A DNA stretch of 64,000 nucleotides from Halorientalis sp. (GTDB lineage: Archaea; Halobacteriota; Halobacteria; Halobacteriales; Haloarculaceae). The translations under genes were made by a program, and so were the position numbers. This document shows positions 28,731-37,496 of the stretch, in pieces. Each line of letters starts with the position of its first letter. Position 1 is the stretch's first letter. Where the stretch lies: the NCBI RefSeq assembly GCF_028275115.1, contig NZ_JAQCNH010000029.1:62001-126000 (forward strand), in the 5' to 3' direction. The notes under the pieces are model-generated. The model searched no databases. It had not been told where the DNA came from and saw only the letters and a program-made list of their open reading frames with translations.

Positions 28731-29558
28731 TTATTCGAGCAGACGCGCACCCGTCGGGTCGATTCGGCAGGTCGACGGGTCGTAGCCGGCCGCCGAGAGC
28801 CCGCCGTCGATTGAGAAGACGGTCTCACCGAGCATCGCCATCGAGGCGTCCCCGCCGGCCTCGTTCACGTCCAGAATCACGTCCCGGACCGCCGGTGTGA
28901 GCAACTCGGCCTCGCGAGCGAACTGTCGGGATGCACGCATGAACGACGACAGCGTGGGTTCTTCGACGACCCGCGAGAGACTGCGCTTTCCGGCCTGGTT
29001 CAGCAGGTCGGCGTCGCCGGAGATGACATCCTCCGTCGAGCGTTCGCCCAGCGCGTGGTACTCGACGGGGCCGCGGGCCGGAATCGCGTCCAGCAGGTTG
29101 TCCTGCGGTCCGCCCGGCTCCAGTCGGATTGGGAGGCCACCGCGGGCCTGTGCCACCACGTCGCCAAGCCCCGTGTCCGCCTGCACCTCCGCGCCGTGGG
29201 CGATAGTGACGAGTTCGTTCTCCGAGAGCCGGCGGTCGAGCGCCTCGTTGACCGCCAGGGCAGTGCCGAGCGCCATCGCACCCGAGACGCCGAACCCGGA
29301 ACCGATGGGCAGCGGCGTCTGACCGTCGACACGCGCGGTCGCCCTGAGCGTCTCTAGTACCGTCTCGACCGCTTCCATCTCGACCGGGACGTCGTTACAG
29401 CGCACACTCGTCTCCTCGGCCGGTCGAACGGTCACGGTGACGCCGTCGGAGAGCGTCAGCCCCGCGCCCTGGGAGCCCGTCTTCGTCGGGTCGTCGTCCC
29501 GGTGAATGGTGAAAAAGCCGGTCACGTGGCCTGGGACGAACGCCTCGGCTTCGGTCAT
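28731..29558 (-). CDS. Pantoate kinase (GHMP family)
   Basis: Phosphorylates pantoate to 4-phosphopantoate, the archaeal first step replacing bacterial pantothenate synthetase/kinase. The 275-residue protein starts MTEAEAFVPGHVTGFFTIH, the typical N-terminus, with the GHMP ATP loop PIGSGFGVSGAMALGTALA (about 95-113). A C-terminal GGDASMAMLGETVFSI matches GHMP motif 3. The family start at 29558 was used in place of a longer open frame. The TATA-like box and start are close to the divergent BAAT gene, with a 103-base gap. Confidence 0.92.
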   Translation of the reverse strand: MTEAEAFVPGHVTGFFTIHRDDDPTKTGSQGAGLTLSDGVTVTVRPAEETSVRCNDVPVEMEAVETVLETLRATARVDGQTPLPIGSGFGVSGAMALGTALAVNEALDRRLSENELVTIAHGAEVQADTGLGDVVAQARGGLPIRLEPGGPQDNLLDAIPARGPVEYHALGERSTEDVISGDADLLNQAGKRSLSRVVEEPTLSSFMRASRQFAREAELLTPAVRDVILDVNEAGGDASMAMLGETVFSIDGGLSAAGYDPSTCRIDPTGARLLE

Positions 29559-29661
29559 GCCTCTCGGTCGGGGCCCCGAGTGAATAAAGGGTGGCCGTCG
29601 CGGTTTCCGAATGTGACCGTCAGCCGCCATCGGTTTCACCGCTGCCCGCCAGACCCGTGGT

Positions 29662-30975
29662 ATGAGCGACACGCCGCGAGTCGTCGTCAGCCCCGACCGC
29701 GCGCTGGTCGACGAACGGTTCTCGGTCCGGCTCGCCGGTTTCCCGCCGTGGCGGCAGGTGACCGTTCGCGCTCGGATGCCGCTGGACGGCGGTCTCTGGG
29801 AGTCCCGGGCGACGGTGCGGACCGACGACGATGGGACCGTCGACCTCGACACGCAGCGTCCTCTCGACGGCACGTACGCGGCGGCCGACGCGATGGGGCT
29901 TGTCTGGTCGGCCGAGCGAATCGGTGCCCGTCCTGCCCCCCGCGAGCGAACCCAGACCGACGGCAACGTCTCACTCACCGCGACTGTTGGCGGGCAACGC
30001 GTCGCCAGCGCCACCGTCGAGCGACGCTTCCGGCGCGAGGGTGTCGCCGACGAACCGGTCGACCACCCCGAATTCGTCGCACAACTGTACGAACCATCCG
30101 TCGGTTCCTCGGGCGGTGGCGGGTCCCACCCCGGCGTCGTCCTGCTCGGTGGGTCGAGTGGTGGCTTCCCCTCTCGTCGTGTCGCGTCGCTGCTGGCATC
30201 GCGCGGCTACGCCGTGCTGGCGCTGGCGTACTTCGGCCGCGAGGGCCTCCCCAGCCGACTCGTCGAGGTCCCGCTGGAGTACGTCGAGTCGGCGGTCGAG
30301 TGGTTCGCCGAGCGCGAGCGGGTCCGGCCCGAGCCGCTGGGGGTCGTCGGCTGGTCGCGGGGCGGCGAACTCGCCTTGCTCGTGGCGTCCCGCTGTGCGC
30401 GACTTCGGACCGCCATCGGGTACGCACCGAGTCCCGTTACGTTCCAAGGAAACCGGCTGCTGTCGGACGCCGGTTCGGCCTGGACCGTCGACGGCGAGCC
30501 CCTGCCATACGTCCCGCTGGCGAGACCGCCCGGCTTCCGGTTGCGAGCCGTCGCCCGGTGGCTCCGTGGCCGGGCGCTGTCGCTCCGACCGCTGTTCGAG
30601 CGCGGACTGTCTCGCGCGAGCGACAGCAGGGTCCGGGCGGCGACGACACCCGTCGAAGCAATCGGCGGTCCCGTGTTGCTGGTGACCGGCGGCGACGACC
30701 GCGTCTGGCCGGCCGACCGTCTGTCGACGCGGGCGACGGCACACCTCGACGAGCAGGCGTACGCACACAGTTACGACCACCTCAGAGTTCCCGCCGCTGG
30801 GCACGATATCAAGCTCCCCTACCACCCGACGACCGAACGGGCGACGCGACCGTTCCCGGTGCCCGGCCGGCCGCTGACACTCGACATGGGCGGCACTCCC
30901 GCGGGGTACGCCCGGGCCGACGCGGAAGCCTGGAAACGGACGCTGGCGACGCTCGACGAGGGGCTGCGGTCCTGA
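29662..30975 (+). CDS. Acyl-CoA thioesterase/BAAT-type alpha/beta hydrolase
   Basis: The 437-residue protein has the N-terminal immunoglobulin-like acyl-CoA thioester hydrolase domain (about 8-125) and a C-terminal BAAT alpha/beta-hydrolase domain (about 150-435). The catalytic triad is visible: Ser232 in GWSRGGE (in place of the Cys used by mammalian BAAT), Asp345/346 in GGDDRVWPA and His381 in AAGHDIKLP. It probably hydrolyses an acyl-CoA or a related thioester in the cytoplasm. The physiological substrate is not known. It has no obvious operon partner. Confidence 0.85.
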   Translation: MSDTPRVVVSPDRALVDERFSVRLAGFPPWRQVTVRARMPLDGGLWESRATVRTDDDGTVDLDTQRPLDGTYAAADAMGLVWSAERIGARPAPRERTQTDGNVSLTATVGGQRVASATVERRFRREGVADEPVDHPEFVAQLYEPSVGSSGGGGSHPGVVLLGGSSGGFPSRRVASLLASRGYAVLALAYFGREGLPSRLVEVPLEYVESAVEWFAERERVRPEPLGVVGWSRGGELALLVASRCARLRTAIGYAPSPVTFQGNRLLSDAGSAWTVDGEPLPYVPLARPPGFRLRAVARWLRGRALSLRPLFERGLSRASDSRVRAATTPVEAIGGPVLLVTGGDDRVWPADRLSTRATAHLDEQAYAHSYDHLRVPAAGHDIKLPYHPTTERATRPFPVPGRPLTLDMGGTPAGYARADAEAWKRTLATLDEGLRS

Positions 30976-31041
30976 CACACGCCCCGGCGGATTCGGTGAC
31001 ACCGATCCCGTCGCCAGCGTCCCCCAGTCGGCCACTCCGCT

Positions 31042-31578
31042 GTCTCCACAGTCGTCCGCGGTCGGGTCGTTCGGCTCTCCCTCGACGCCACGGCGGCCAG
31101 CGCACTCACACAGGTGGTCGAACTCGACCTGCTCGGTGCCTTCGACGGGGCCGTCGCCGTTCCCGACGCCGTCTGTGCAGAGGTGACGACCGAGCCGGCG
31201 CGAGCGAACGTCGGTCGGTTCGTCGACGGCCACGCAGTCGAAACCGACTGGACCGACGACGCGCTACGCGTGACGGAGAATCCTCGACGCGACGGACGCG
31301 TCGCCGGGCGTGGACGAATCGCTTGAGGGTGAGACGGCGGTCGGAAGTGCGGACGACGAGCCGACGGTCGGGCTGGTCTCCGAAGACCGGCGGCTCCGGA
31401 CTGTCGCCGAGGGTTCGGCGCGACGGTGACCGGCACGTTCGGCGTCGTCGTCCGGGCCGCAATCGCCGACAAGTGCTTCACCCGGCCACAGGCCAAGCGC
31501 GTGGTCCGCGGGATCGACAGTCACGGTCTCCACCTCACCGGCGAGTCGCGCGAACAGGCCGTGGGAGCGAGCGAGTGA
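31042..31578 (+). pseudogene. Frameshifted PIN-domain (VapC-like) gene remnant
   Basis: Three pieces in different frames make up a PIN-type protein. Piece 1 (to about 31326) reads LSLDATAASALTQVVELDLLG, then VPDAVCAEVTTEPARANVGRFV. Piece 2 (about 31310-31430) reads VDESLEGETAVGSADDEPTVGLVSEDRRLRTVAEGS. Piece 3 (about 31410-31578) reads TGTFGVVVRAAIADKCFTRPQAKRVV and ends at TGA. The order, spacing and motifs (acidic metal ligands, then V-S/T-D/E-D-R-R, then G-T-x-G-V) follow haloarchaeal toxin-type PIN proteins. At least two frameshifts break it. No antitoxin partner was recognised. Confidence 0.65.
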
Positions 31579-31749
31579 CGCAGGCCAGCCCGTCGGAGTG
31601 CAGTCGCTCTCGCGGGAACAGTGTGACTTCGTTGGAGTCGCTTGAAGCCGACGCGGAGCGCCGGCGACACGGTCAGTCCGCTACGCTCCCTCGCTGCTCC
31701 CGCTCGACTGTCAGTCGTCAGTCCTACCGACTGGGTCGCTGCCGGTCTG

Positions 31750-31813
31750 ACGAGACTCGTTGCACTCGTCTCGTGGGCTCCCAACGTCTTCGCCCTACGG
31801 GCTCAGACGTTGG
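31750..31813. terminator. Two hairpins at and after the aspS stop codon
   Basis: The inner hairpin (31781-31813) pairs CCAACGTCT with AGACGTTGG and continues inside as GCCC-TAC-GGGC. It spans the aspS TAG (31795-31797). The next hairpin (31750-31774) pairs ACGAGAC with GTCTCGT. They may end or stabilise the aspS transcript; no T-run follows on the minus strand. A 14-base exact direct repeat (31608-31621 and 31817-31830) links the intergenic stretch with the end of aspS. Confidence 0.4.
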
Positions 31814-33099
31814 CGATCTCGCGGGAACAGCACAGCCTCCCGAATGTTGCCCAGTCCGAGCATCGTCATGATGAGGCGCTCGCCGCCGAGACCCCAGCCG
31901 GCGTGGGGCGGCATGCCGTACTTGAACATCTTGGTGTAGTACTCGAAAGCCTCTGGGTCGAGACCCTGCTGTTCGAAGCCCTCAACGAGGTGGTCGTAGC
32001 GGTGTTCACGCTGGCCGCCTGAAACCAGTTCCATCGACGGGTGCATCATGTCGAAGCCCGTCGACACGTCCGCGTCGTCGTCGTGATCCTTGATGTAGAA
32101 GGGCTTGATCTCGCTGGGCCAGTCCGTAATGAAGTAGTGTTCGCCCACCTCCTGTCCGAGGACGTGTTCCGCCTCCGTCGAGAGGTCGTCGCCCCACACG
32201 AGCACTTCGTCGAGTTCGCCCGTCGCGTTGATCCGTTCGAGGGCCTCTTCGTACGTGAGCCGCGGGAAATCACCTTCGGGGACCTCGAACTCGTCCTGCA
32301 TATCGAGGGCTTCGAGCTGGTCCTGGCAGTTCTCGGCGACGCCTTCGTAGGCGGCTTTCACGATGGTCTCACAGGCGTCCATCGCCTCCGTGTAGTCGTA
32401 GAACGCCGACTCGAAGTCGATAGAGGTCGCCTCGTTGAGGTGCCGAGGCGTATTGTGTTCCTCGGCGCGGAAAATCGGGCCAATCTCGAAGACACGTTCG
32501 AGGCCGGAGCCGACCATCAACTGCTTGAACAACTGCGGGCTCTGGTTCATGAAGGCCTCCTGCCCGAAGTACGTAATCGGGAACAGCTCGGTGCCACCCT
32601 CGGTTCCGGTCGCGACGATTTTTGGCGTGTTGATCTCCGTGCAGCCGAGACTACGGAAGGCGTCACGGACCGCCGCGAGCGCCGCGGCGCGGATCTGGAA
32701 GATGGCCTTGACCTCGTCTTTCCGGAGGTCGAGCGTCCGGTTGTCCAGCCGAGTCGGGAGTTCTGCGTCGACCTTCCCGGACGGGTCGAGCGGTAGTTCG
32801 GGGTCGGCCTCGGCGACTACGTCGACGGTGTCGGGAACGACCTCGACGCCGGTGGGCGCGCGGTCCTCTTCCTCCACGTCGCCGGTCACGGCGACGACGC
32901 TCTCGCGGTGCACGTCGAGACCCGTTTCCACGAGGTCGTCGTCCATCTCGTCTTTCTCGAACTTGACCTGAATCTTCCCGGTCGTGTCGCGGATGATGAT
33001 GAACGCGATACCACCCAGGTCTCGAATCTCGTGGACCCAGCCGGCGACGGTGACCGTGTCGCCCGGCTCGGCGGCTGCGGTGTATGTACGGTCGTCCAT
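31795..33099 (-). CDS. aspS: Aspartate--tRNA(Asp/Asn) ligase, predicted non-discriminating
   Basis: This class II synthetase has 434 residues: an N-terminal OB anticodon domain (about 1-105), motif 2 [15 protein letters not shown] (about 222-236), and motif 3 [12 protein letters not shown] near the C-terminus. At the two positions reported to separate discriminating from non-discriminating archaeal enzymes, this protein has His in GWVHEIRD (where discriminating Thermococcus AspRS has Trp) and Pro in RAPTGVEV (where it has Lys). That points to charging of both tRNA-Asp and tRNA-Asn, consistent with GatB in the window. The start [10 protein letters not shown] is typical. Confidence 0.94.
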   Translation of the reverse strand: MDDRTYTAAAEPGDTVTVAGWVHEIRDLGGIAFIIIRDTTGKIQVKFEKDEMDDDLVETGLDVHRESVVAVTGDVEEEDRAPTGVEVVPDTVDVVAEADPELPLDPSGKVDAELPTRLDNRTLDLRKDEVKAIFQIRAAALAAVRDAFRSLGCTEINTPKIVATGTEGGTELFPITYFGQEAFMNQSPQLFKQLMVGSGLERVFEIGPIFRAEEHNTPRHLNEATSIDFESAFYDYTEAMDACETIVKAAYEGVAENCQDQLEALDMQDEFEVPEGDFPRLTYEEALERINATGELDEVLVWGDDLSTEAEHVLGQEVGEHYFITDWPSEIKPFYIKDHDDDADVSTGFDMMHPSMELVSGGQREHRYDHLVEGFEQQGLDPEAFEYYTKMFKYGMPPHAGWGLGGERLIMTMLGLGNIREAVLFPRDRQRLSP

Positions 33100-33176
33100 G
33101 CTGTCGGCTATCGGCGGCCGGGACTTAAGCCCCCGCGTTTCCCGTCAGGCACACGACGAGGCGCGACGACGGTACA

Positions 33177-33188
33177 CTTTTTATTAGG
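33177..33188 (+). promoter_or_regulatory. TATA box of the Lrp-type regulator gene
   Basis: CTTTTTATTAGG ends 17 bases before the ATG at 33206. Centre-to-start spacing is about 25 bases, which supports a leaderless message starting at 33206 in preference to the upstream GTG at 33188. Confidence 0.55.
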
Positions 33189-33205
33189 TGTCCAGTTCAC
33201 TCGCT

Positions 33206-33685
33206 ATGAGCGACAGAGACGATATCGTCGAACTGGACGACCTGGACCGGAGCATCGTCTATCGCCTCCAGCACGACGCACGCAACACGTCCGCGAGCAC
33301 CATCGCCGAGGAGATGGACGTGGCCGCCAGCACTGTCCGCAACCGGATCAACCGGCTGGAAGACGCTGGCGTCATCAACGGCTACTACCTCGACGTCGAT
33401 TACGAGCGGACCGGGTTCCAGCTACACACCCTCATCGTCTGTAACGCCGAGATTCCAGACCGGGAGCGGTTGGCCCGACAGGCGCTCGAAATCGAGGGCG
33501 TCGTCGCCGTCCGCGAAGTGATGACTGGCAGCGAGAACGTCCACGTCGAGGTCGTCGGCCGGGACGGCGACGACCTCAGCCGGATCGGACAGGAACTCGA
33601 CGCGCTGGGTCTGGAGGTCGTCGACGAGGACATCATCCGTAACGAGTACGTCCACGCGTACGAGGGATTTTCACCCGAGAGTTGA
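33206..33685 (+). CDS. Lrp/AsnC family transcriptional regulator
   Basis: The 159-residue protein has an N-terminal HTH (about 10-55; LDDLDRSIVYRLQHDARNTSASTIAEEM) with recognition helix AASTVRNRINRLEDAGVI, and a RAM-like effector domain (about 65-145). It is followed 185 bases later by an NAD-binding-fold gene and an amino-acid-type permease, so it may regulate that transport unit (inference). Start selected from the TATA spacing. Confidence 0.88.
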   Translation: MSDRDDIVELDDLDRSIVYRLQHDARNTSASTIAEEMDVAASTVRNRINRLEDAGVINGYYLDVDYERTGFQLHTLIVCNAEIPDRERLARQALEIEGVVAVREVMTGSENVHVEVVGRDGDDLSRIGQELDALGLEVVDEDIIRNEYVHAYEGFSPES

Positions 33686-33743
33686 CCGACTCTAGCGACG
33701 TCCTGTAACGCGTTCCCACAAACAAGGGGTTCTGTTTACCTTT

Positions 33744-33773
33744 TCCGCAGAATAACCGGTTGATTTATGCGGA
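33744..33773. promoter_or_regulatory. Inverted repeat around the TATA box of the transporter unit
   Basis: TCCGCA (33744-33749) and TGCGGA (33768-33773) form an inverted repeat flanking AACCGGTT (a perfect 8-bp palindrome, 33754-33761) and a TATA-like GATTTATG (33762-33769). The arrangement suits a repressor operator over the promoter. The predicted transcript start at about 33793 would leave a leader of roughly 78 nt before the ATG at 33871. Confidence 0.45.
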
Positions 33774-33870
33774 TACAACAGCCACTACCGAGTAGGAGGC
33801 GGGCGAACACCGGCATTCGGGTCGCGTTGCTCCCCGAATAGCCACGTCCATCCCACTCAAACGAAGACCA

Positions 33871-34320
33871 ATGATACCCAAGCAAAACCGGTCAGAAGCC
33901 GTTCTCTCGGCCGACACGGCGTCGGTCGTCGTCGTCGGTGGTGACGGAGGGAGAGGGCTCGCGTCACGCTTCGATGAATCCGCAACTGTTCGCTTCGTCA
34001 GCGACGACGGGTCCCTCGTCCGCCGAGCGGCGGACGAAGGACTGGACGCACACTGTGTCGACGTGACCGACGCGAGCAGTCTCTATCCGGTCGTCGAGAG
34101 GTTCGATACGGCCATTGTGACCTTCGACCCGGACCGGACGGCACTGTTTACCGCGCAGTTGCTGCGTGCCTGCTGCGGCGTCGAGACCGTGATTGCCTGT
34201 GTCACCGACGCGACCTACCGCGACGCGTTCGCGGAGACGGACATTCGGTTCGTGGACCCGCCGTCGTTGCTGGCCGGAGCCGTCCGCGAGCGACTCACCG
34301 AACCGGAATCCGGAACCTGA
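33871..34320 (+). CDS. NAD-binding TrkA-N-like domain protein
   Basis: The 149-residue single-domain protein has a Rossmann-type glycine loop (VVVVGGDGGRGLASRF, about 19-34), a following acidic strand and a second half VDVTDASSLYPVVERFDTAIV, as in RCK/TrkA N domains. There is no TrkA-C domain. It lies 23 bases before the APC-UspA transporter gene and is likely co-expressed with it, so it may gate or monitor that transporter (inference). NAD versus nucleotide binding is not decided by the motif. Confidence 0.78.
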   Translation: MIPKQNRSEAVLSADTASVVVVGGDGGRGLASRFDESATVRFVSDDGSLVRRAADEGLDAHCVDVTDASSLYPVVERFDTAIVTFDPDRTALFTAQLLRACCGVETVIACVTDATYRDAFAETDIRFVDPPSLLAGAVRERLTEPESGT

Positions 34321-34343
34321 CGATACGTTTTACCGCTCACACA

Positions 34344-36554
34344 ATGCCAAAAGAACTCGAACGAGACCTTGGGCTCCCTGCAGTGATCGCGATCAGCGTC
34401 GGTGCGATGGTCGGAAGCGGCATCTTCATTCTGCCCGGTATCGCGCTGAAAACGGCCGGCCCGGCGGTTATCCTCGCCTATCTGGTCGCCGGGGTTCTCG
34501 TCCTGCCAGCGGCGCTGAGCAAGGCAGAGATGGCGACCGCGATGCCAGAAGCCGGCGGGACCTACATCTACATCGAGCGTGGCATGGGACCGCTGCTCGG
34601 GACGGTCGCGGGCGTAGGAACGTGGTTTTCGCTCGCGTTCAAGGGCGCGTTCGCGCTCATCGGTGGCGTCCCGTACCTGCTGTACCTATTCGACCTCCCT
34701 GTCAAGCCGATCGCGCTCGCGCTGGCGGCCCTCCTGATCGCCGTCAACCTCGTCGGCGCGAAACAGACCGGCCGGCTTCAGATCGGTATCGTCGTCGTGA
34801 TGCTCCTCGCGATGGTGTGGTTCGTCGTCTCCGGCCTGCCGAGCGCGACCGGGAGCTACTACGGCGGGTTCTTCGAGAAAGGGACCGGCGGGTTGCTCGC
34901 CGCGACCGGTCTGGTGTTCGTCTCCTACGCCGGCGTGACCAAGGTCGCGAGCATCGCCGAGGAGATCGAGGACCCGGACCGGAACATCCCGCTGGGGATT
35001 CTCATCTCGCTGGGGTTCACGACGCTCCTGTACGTTCTCATCGTCGTCGTGATGGTCGGTGTCACGCCGCCGAACCTACTCAGTGACTCGAACGTTCCGA
35101 TGATCCACGCCGCCGAAGCGACGCTGGCGTTCCCGGGCGTCGTCGCCGTCATCGTCGCGGCCGTCCTCGCGCTCGTCAGTACCGCCAACGCGGGCATTCT
35201 CTCCTCGTCACGGTACCCGTTCGCGATGGCCCGCGACAAACTCGCCCCCCCGTCGCTGACGGAGATCCACGAGTCGTGGGGGACCCCCTCGAAAGCGATC
35301 ACGCTGACGGGCGTCGTCATGCTGTTGCTCATCGCCTTCGTCCCCATCGAACAGATCGCGAAACTCGCCAGCGCCTTCCAGATCGTCGTCTTCGCGCTGG
35401 TCAACGGCGCAGTCGTAGCCTTCCGCGAGGGCAACGTCGGCGAGTACGATCCCAGCTTCGAGTCACCGCTGTACCCCTGGACCCAGGTCGCCGGGATCGT
35501 CGGCGGCCTCGCGCTCATCGGGTTCATGGGACAGGACGCGCTGGTCGGCGCGGTGGTCATCACTGTCGGGTCGGTCCTGTGGTACTTCTACTACGCCAGC
35601 GGGAAGGTCGAGCGGGAGGGCGCAGCCACCGACGTGCTCCGACGGGCAATCGGACAGGAAGCAATCGAGCGGACGAAGTCGACGTTCGAGGAGGTCGAAG
35701 GATACGAGGCGCTCGTAGCGATCACGGAAGACACGAGCGCGAAACGCGAGCGCTCACTGGTCCGGATCGCAGCCGACATTGCCCGGGAGAACAACGGGAG
35801 CGTCACCGTCGTCCAGTTCGACGAGGTGCCCGACCAGGCCCCTCTCGAACAGGTCTCGGAAACGCTCTCGCCCGCCGACGAGGCCTTCGAGCGGCGGACG
35901 GCCGACCTCACGGAGGCGTTCGACGTGCCGATCCAGTACGGCGAAATCGTCAGCCACGACGTCAGGCACGCAGTCGTCAACTTCGCCGAACACGAGGACG
36001 CGGACTTCCTCCTGCTCGAACGCGGAGACGAGTCGCCGTACGCACCGATCTTCGGCACGAGTGTCGAGTGGATCACCCGAAAGGCTCCCTGTGACGTGTT
36101 GCTGATCGAAGATCGGGACCTCACGGACATCCACTCGATCACGGTCGTCACCGACGACGGCCCGTTCGATCCGCAGAAAATCGCCATCGCGAACGCACTG
36201 GCGAGCGAGACCGAGTCACGCATCGACCTCCTCTACCCCGTCACCGGGAGCGCGACCGAGCCCCAACGCGAGACCATCGAGGAGTATCTGTCCGAACTGG
36301 AGACACTCTGTTCGGTGCCAGTGTACCGTTCTGTCGTCGAGAGCGACGACCCGGCGCGCGACTTCGTCTCCGCGGCCGACCCGGCCGACGTGTTGATAAT
36401 CGGGACCGACGGCGGTCGCCTCCGGAGCAGCCTGTTCGGCCGCCCGGCAGACTGGATCGTCGACAGCGTCGACTGCACGGCCGTCCAGATCCAACCCGCA
36501 CACTCCGACCGACCCGGCATCCTCCGTCGGATGGTCGAACGAATCGTCTTCTGA
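34344..36554 (+). CDS. APC-family amino acid permease fused to two UspA domains
   Basis: The 736-residue protein has a 12-helix-type APC permease (about 1-415), with the consensus helix-1 motif AISVGAMVGSGIFILPG (about 15-31) and a second unwound region near SYAGVTKVASIAEEIEDPDRNIP. Two C-terminal universal stress protein domains follow (about 450-592 and 600-725), the second ending in a nucleotide-loop type IGTDGGRLRSSLFGRPADWI. Such fusions are frequent in haloarchaea. Uptake of an amino acid or amine is likely, with UspA domains as ATP/AMP-sensitive regulators (inference). The Rossmann protein just upstream may add a third regulatory layer. Confidence 0.9.
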   Translation: MPKELERDLGLPAVIAISVGAMVGSGIFILPGIALKTAGPAVILAYLVAGVLVLPAALSKAEMATAMPEAGGTYIYIERGMGPLLGTVAGVGTWFSLAFKGAFALIGGVPYLLYLFDLPVKPIALALAALLIAVNLVGAKQTGRLQIGIVVVMLLAMVWFVVSGLPSATGSYYGGFFEKGTGGLLAATGLVFVSYAGVTKVASIAEEIEDPDRNIPLGILISLGFTTLLYVLIVVVMVGVTPPNLLSDSNVPMIHAAEATLAFPGVVAVIVAAVLALVSTANAGILSSSRYPFAMARDKLAPPSLTEIHESWGTPSKAITLTGVVMLLLIAFVPIEQIAKLASAFQIVVFALVNGAVVAFREGNVGEYDPSFESPLYPWTQVAGIVGGLALIGFMGQDALVGAVVITVGSVLWYFYYASGKVEREGAATDVLRRAIGQEAIERTKSTFEEVEGYEALVAITEDTSAKRERSLVRIAADIARENNGSVTVVQFDEVPDQAPLEQVSETLSPADEAFERRTADLTEAFDVPIQYGEIVSHDVRHAVVNFAEHEDADFLLLERGDESPYAPIFGTSVEWITRKAPCDVLLIEDRDLTDIHSITVVTDDGPFDPQKIAIANALASETESRIDLLYPVTGSATEPQRETIEEYLSELETLCSVPVYRSVVESDDPARDFVSAADPADVLIIGTDGGRLRSSLFGRPADWIVDSVDCTAVQIQPAHSDRPGILRRMVERIVF

Positions 36555-36595
36555 GCGGGAGCAGTTTAGCGTCTCTCCCGTCGGCCACCTGCAGG

Positions 36596-36742
36596 CCGCC
36601 CGAGTCCGTCGTCACCGAGGCGTTACTGGCCGATGTCTTCGGAATCGAAGCGACCGTCGCGGCGGCCGGACACGGGCCACGGGGCACGCCATTGTGGCCG
36701 CTCGCGGACGAAACGGGCGGACCGGACGGACAGCAGGACTAG
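36596..36742 (+). pseudogene. C-terminal remnant of an iron/cobalamin-type ABC transporter ATPase
   Basis: An open stretch of 48 codons reads PPESVVTEALLADVFGIEATVAA, then GTPLWPLADETGG, and ends at TAG. It matches the end of FecE/BtuD/FepC-type ATPases (P-x-x-V-x-T-x-x-L-L-x-x-V-F-G-I-E-A, then G-x-P-x-x-x-P-L). No Walker motifs or upstream coding remain, so about 80% of the gene is missing. Its stop overlaps the stop codon of the convergent GGGP synthase gene. Confidence 0.6.
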
Positions 36743-37443
36743 TTCGCGTCTTTCGCACCGTCGACTGTCTCGCGGACGGCGTCGACGCCCTCGTCGTGGA
36801 CGAGGTCGCCGACGACCACCACGTCCGATTCCTGGGCCATCTGGTGAGACGAGTCGTAGTCGTGGATACCGCCGCCGTAGAACAGCGTAGATTCCGAGAG
36901 CGCGCCGTGGGCGGCCCGAACCTTTTTTGAATCGCCGAGCGTGCCCGAATACTCGACGTAGACGATCTCCTGGCCGAACATCTGTTCGGCGACCTCGGCG
37001 TAGGCGGCCACGTCGTCCGCGCTCTGCTCGCAGTTGGCCCCGGTGTAGGTGGCGACCGACGCCTCCGGGTTGAGCACGATGTACGCCTCCGTCCAGGTGC
37101 GCGACCAGTCGATGTCGTCGTCGAGTCGGACCCACTCCTTGTGTGCGCCGGTCGTCCACGTTACGTCGCCGGCGTTCATTACGATGGGGACGAGGTAGCC
37201 GTCGTGTGCGTCGCTGTGGACGACCGAGGACGGGTTGGACGGTTCGATATAGATCGGAATATCGTATTTCCCGCAGGCGTCGACGACCCGCGACATCTTC
37301 TCTCCGGTCATCCCAGTGGTGCCGCCTACCTCGATGGCGTCGGTCCCGGTCGCGGCCACGTCCTCGAACGTCTCACCGTCGACCAACGACTTGTCCGGGT
37401 CGATTTTCAGGATATGGTCCCACTCCGTCCATGGCCCGCTCAT
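36739..37443 (-). CDS. Geranylgeranylglyceryl phosphate synthase
   Basis: Forms the first ether bond of archaeal membrane lipids from sn-glycerol 1-phosphate and GGPP. The 234-residue TIM-barrel protein starts [18 protein letters not shown] and has the conserved [36 protein letters not shown] and [12 protein letters not shown] motifs, which hold the phosphate. The start at 37443 is that of the family, although the frame remains open for 30 more codons. Ends against the ABC-ATPase remnant. Single gene. Confidence 0.95.
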   Translation of the reverse strand: MSGPWTEWDHILKIDPDKSLVDGETFEDVAATGTDAIEVGGTTGMTGEKMSRVVDACGKYDIPIYIEPSNPSSVVHSDAHDGYLVPIVMNAGDVTWTTGAHKEWVRLDDDIDWSRTWTEAYIVLNPEASVATYTGANCEQSADDVAAYAEVAEQMFGQEIVYVEYSGTLGDSKKVRAAHGALSESTLFYGGGIHDYDSSHQMAQESDVVVVGDLVHDEGVDAVRETVDGAKDAN

Positions 37444-37496
37444 ACCCGGCTCATCCCGGTGGACGGTAAAAACTACTTCGGAAAGGCAGTCACCGC

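Noticed and set aside
28714-28785. A short leaderless ORF after a TATA-like sequence at 28679-28690
   Set aside because: The TATA-like sequence is explained by the promoter of the DUF1508 gene on the minus strand and the ORF overlaps the 3' end of the pantoate kinase gene.
29502-31871. A 789-codon plus-strand frame across the BAAT gene and aspS end
   Set aside because: Arg/Pro/Ser-rich shadow in another frame of real genes; no family match.
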